The position numbers were made by a program, and so were the translations under genes. Of a stretch of DNA of 7,710 nt, positions 6,149 through 7,710 are shown one piece after another; the first letter of the stretch is position 1; the number at the start of each line of letters is the position of its first letter. The notes under the pieces were generated by a model that did not search any database, had not been told where the DNA came from, and saw only the letters and a list, made by a program, of their open reading frames with translations. The stretch spans positions 1 through 7,710 of the forward strand of contig JBFWMP010000131.1 in assembly GCA_050251575.1 (NCBI GenBank), read 5' to 3'. This stretch comes from X23 sp050251575 (lineage in GTDB: Bacteria; Bacillota; Clostridia; SK-Y3).

Positions 6149-6255
6149 CATTACTTTCCGGAGTAGCGTAACATTTTAAAGAGTAAAGAATTTCTTCTCA
6201 CTCCTCCCTGCCAACCACCCATCATTACTCACTTCTAATCCTCAAAGCCCGGGGA

Positions 6256-6525
6256 TTATCTGTGATCAGAGAAACAAGCGCTGCAATAAACAGGTCTTTC
6301 ATTTCTTGGCTTAAAAGGTACCTTTGCTTCTTGTCCACAGCTTGCACACACTGCTGTATACATTTCCTTTGACTGCTTCAAAGAATTTTTTCTTGATACC
6401 CTGCAATCTTTGCATCGAGCCGGCTCATTTTGAAAGCCCTTTTCAGCATAGAATTCCTGCTCGCCTACTGTGAACACAAAATCCTGTCCACAATCCTTAC
6501 ATACTAAAGTTTTGTCATTGAACAT
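6256..6525 (-). CDS. Small double zinc-ribbon protein, function unknown
   Basis: An 89-residue protein with two four-cysteine sites. The first is C9-C12 and C38-C41 with the conserved block CKDCGQDFVFTVGEQEFYAEKGF, matching the 'probable zinc-ribbon' family (Pfam zf-trcl type). The second is C60-C63 and C81-C84 (CASCG...VPFKPRNERPVYCSACF), matching the CxxC-x17-CxxC domain style. No membrane segment or signal peptide; probably cytoplasmic and nucleic-acid or protein binding. ATG is preceded by GAGGGG at 6 bases. It is the last gene before a strong terminator and follows two tRNA loci. Families of this type are widespread in Clostridia and lack an established role. Confidence 0.88.
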   Translation of the reverse strand: MFNDKTLVCKDCGQDFVFTVGEQEFYAEKGFQNEPARCKDCRVSRKNSLKQSKEMYTAVCASCGQEAKVPFKPRNERPVYCSACFSDHR

Positions 6526-6556
6526 GAAAATCCCCTCACTTTGAATAGAAATCTAG

Positions 6557-6625
6557 TTACCCTGACCGGAATTGAACCGACTCCCCCTGTATAAAACAGT
6601 GCTCTTCCATTAAGCTACATGGGTA
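6557..6625 (-). tRNA. Degenerate tRNA-like sequence, probable tRNA pseudogene
   Basis: Clear tRNA parts are present: a D arm GCTT-AATGGAA-GAGC, a T loop TTCAATT closed by TCGG/CCGG, and acceptor ends TACCC/GGGTA followed by A-CTA where ACCA would be expected. Defects: two mismatches at the inner acceptor stem, an extra base before the D arm, and an anticodon-variable region about 3-4 bases too short, so no normal anticodon arm plus variable loop fits. The best seven-base loop, TTTTATA between CTG and CAG (6597-6587), would show UUA; another reading gives AUA. It lies 8 bases after the CCA end of tRNA-Gly. I regard it as decayed, though a non-canonical tRNA is not excluded. Confidence 0.55.
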
Positions 6626-6633
6626 TATTATAT

Positions 6634-6707
6634 TGGAGCGGGTAACGGGAATCGAACCCGCACGGCCAGCTTGGGAAGCTGGAACTCTGCCATTGAGCTA
6701 TACCCGC
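6634..6707 (-). tRNA. tRNA-Gly (anticodon CCC)
   Basis: Complete cloverleaf: acceptor GCGGGTA/TACCCGC, D arm GCTC-AATGGCA-GAGT, anticodon arm CCAGC-TTCCCAA-GCTGG with CCC at 6675-6673, T arm GCGGG-TTCGATT-CCCGT, discriminator T and an encoded CCA (6636-6634). It decodes GGG. It begins 6 bases after the sigH stop codon with no terminator or room for a promoter between, so it is probably processed from the sigH transcript or uses a promoter inside sigH. Confidence 0.97.
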
Positions 6708-6713
6708 TAATAA

Positions 6714-7364
6714 TTAAGCCCTTTGCTTTACTTCTTCAAGATACTTTTCTAGTTTTCTTTTGACTCTTTGCAAAGCATTATCTATTGACTTGACATGCCT
6801 GTCAAGGTCTTCAGCAATTTCCTGATATGATTTTCCTTCAAGGTAAGAGGATAATACTTCCCATTCAAGCCCACTAAGGATCTCACTCATTCTTTGTTCT
6901 ATACCATTAAATTCTTCTCTGTTTATAATCATTTCTTCAGGATCATAAATACGTTCTTCGCTTAGAACATCCAATAAAGTTCTATCCGACTCTTCATCGA
7001 AAATAGGTCTATTCAGTGATATATATGAATTTAAAGGGATATGTTTTTGACGAGTAGCTGTTTTGATAGCTGTAATGATTTGCCGCGTTATACATAACTC
7101 AGCAAAGGCACGAAAAGAAGAAAGCTTGTCCTCCCTGAAATCGCGAATTGCCTTATATAAGCCTATCATTCCCTCTTGTACGATATCTTCTCTGTCAGCT
7201 CCAATAAGAAAATATGTTCTTGCTTTTGCACGAACAAAATTTTTATATTTATCTATTATGTATTCAAGGGCCTTACCATTTCCTTTTCTGGCATCTTCGA
7301 CTATTTCTTCATCCAGCATTGTGCTAAAGCAATTCATAGAATTAAGCTTAGCATTTGAATTCAC
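6714..7364 (-). CDS. sigH: RNA polymerase sigma-H factor (Spo0H), sporulation and transition state
   Basis: A 216-residue sigma-70 family protein nearly identical in its core to Bacillus SigH: VRAKARTYFLIGADREDIVQEGMIGLYKAIRDF (from 44, region 2), FAELCITRQIITAIKTATRQKHIPLNSY (87-114), IFDEESDRTLLDV (121-133) and the region 4 helix-turn-helix YQEIAEDLDRHVKSIDNALQRVKRKLEKYLE (180-210). It directs RNA polymerase to stationary-phase and early sporulation genes. I choose GTG 7364, which has GGGGGG 7 bases upstream and gives the usual family length; the frame extends to a TTG at 7379, but that would place the ribosome site inside the gene. Upstream Rae1/YacP is the same neighbour as in Bacillus; downstream, rpmG-secE-nusG is replaced by tRNAs. 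Confidence 0.97.
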   Translation of the reverse strand: MNSNAKLNSMNCFSTMLDEEIVEDARKGNGKALEYIIDKYKNFVRAKARTYFLIGADREDIVQEGMIGLYKAIRDFREDKLSSFRAFAELCITRQIITAIKTATRQKHIPLNSYISLNRPIFDEESDRTLLDVLSEERIYDPEEMIINREEFNGIEQRMSEILSGLEWEVLSSYLEGKSYQEIAEDLDRHVKSIDNALQRVKRKLEKYLEEVKQRA

Positions 7365-7427
7365 GATAACGCCCCCCAAAATATAATAACCATCATCTCT
7401 ATATGTCTATGTGATGATACTCATTTT

Positions 7428-7457
7428 ATTATAGTGTATATTTATCCTGACTGTCAA
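7428..7457 (-). promoter_or_regulatory. Consensus sigma-A promoter of sigH
   Basis: A perfect TTGACA (7457-7452), an 18-base spacer and a perfect TATAAT (7433-7428) on the minus strand. The -35 begins one base after the rae1/yacP stop codon. The leader is about 57 bases and carries a weak ATCATC/GATGAT inverted repeat (7419-7391 region). Sequence alone predicts strong expression of sigH independent of the upstream genes. Confidence 0.85.
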
Positions 7458-7458
7458 G

Positions 7459-7710
7459 CTAAAACTTCTGTCTCCTCAGTTTTTCCAATACTTTTAGGGT
7501 ATCTTCCCCCAACCTCGAGCTAATAGTATGATTTTTTATAGTAGGCTGCAAATATCTATCATCTATACTCTTGTTTGTAACTTTCATTTCATCTCTTAAT
7601 TCATTAGCAGAAAGACGTGTAGCACCTTTACTTAATACAATAGTTTGTTCAAGAAAATCCGAGGTAGCTACGCGAACTGTCTGGTTCCTGCCTATTTCAT
7701 GAACTAATTT
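7459..7710 (-). CDS. rae1: Rae1/YacP-type NYN-domain ribonuclease, C-terminal part (cut by window edge)
   Basis: The last 83 residues and the stop codon. VRVATSDFLEQTIVLSKGATRLSANELRDEM (12-42) matches the C-terminal core of the YacP/Rae1 family, in which Rae1 of Bacillus subtilis is a ribosome-associated endoribonuclease. The nuclease active-site aspartates upstream are mostly outside the window. Position directly before sigH is the same as in Bacillus and supports the assignment. The tail after residue 45 is charged and poorly conserved. Confidence 0.85.
   Translation of the reverse strand, partial: KLVHEIGRNQTVRVATSDFLEQTIVLSKGATRLSANELRDEMKVTNKSIDDRYLQPTIKNHTISSRLGEDTLKVLEKLRRQKF

Larger units (their letters stand above)
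5719..6255. other. Gene-free region of 537 bases
   Basis: No convincing gene on either strand. Low side: the importer promoter and a very AT-rich stretch up to about 5920 including TAA repeats (5876-5886). Middle: a DnaA-box-like cluster (5943-6062) with an 11-bp inverted repeat and a GGGG/CCCC hairpin (6072-6085). High side: the terminator at 6113-6148 and the 3' flank of the zinc-ribbon gene. Confidence 0.7.

Noticed and set aside
6234..6258. TAATCC/GGATTA stem after the zinc-ribbon stop as a terminator
   Set aside because: Only six pairs with a long loop and no U-tract; the strong terminator at 6113-6148 explains termination.
6331..6339. Further DnaA-like 9-mer TTGTCCACA
   Set aside because: It lies in the coding sequence of the zinc-ribbon protein and encodes part of a cysteine motif; it is isolated from the cluster.
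7063..7386. Plus-strand frame of 107 residues opposite sigH
   Set aside because: It is antisense to the highly conserved sigH and has no recognisable domain.

Overview
The window looks like a chromosomal segment of a low-GC, spore-forming Firmicute of the class Clostridia, probably close to Lachnospiraceae. The evidence is the AT-rich base composition, strong G-rich Shine-Dalgarno sequences, a nearly textbook sporulation sigma factor SigH directly behind a Rae1/YacP gene (the Bacillus order), and a chemoreceptor of clostridial type. Every gene I accept is on the minus strand, so transcription runs from high to low coordinates.

Layout in transcription order. (1) 7710-6113: the 3' end of rae1/yacP; a consensus sigma-A promoter placed one base after its stop codon; sigH; then, only 6 bases after the sigH stop, tRNA-Gly(CCC); a second, degenerate tRNA-like sequence; a small double zinc-ribbon protein; and a strong intrinsic terminator at 6113-6148. 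(2) 6112-5719: a gene-free AT-rich stretch that holds a tight cluster of DnaA-box-like 9-mers (5943-6062), a perfect 11-bp inverted repeat and other folded elements, then a clear promoter. (3) 5718-3421: a polar amino-acid ABC importer in the order binding lipoprotein, permease, ATPase, with a strong hairpin between the first two genes and a 14-base overlap between the last two. (4) 3420-3079: a gene-free spacer with a heptamer repeat, an 85-bp dispersed-type inverted repeat and a promoter. (5) 3078-1128: a HisD-like and a HisB-like gene in the usual D-B order but without any other his gene in view; both have changes at metal-binding or substrate-binding positions. (6) 1044-1: the first 348 codons of a dCache-type chemoreceptor with an unusual repetitive N-terminal tail, cut by the window edge.

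The points that most deserve a second look are the DnaA-box cluster far from any dnaA/dnaN gene, the HisD/HisB pair that may no longer carry out the histidine reactions, the tRNA-like gene with a damaged anticodon region, and the 21-bp coding repeat at the start of the chemoreceptor. I saw no CRISPR array, no insertion sequence transposase, no phage gene and no toxin-antitoxin pair.
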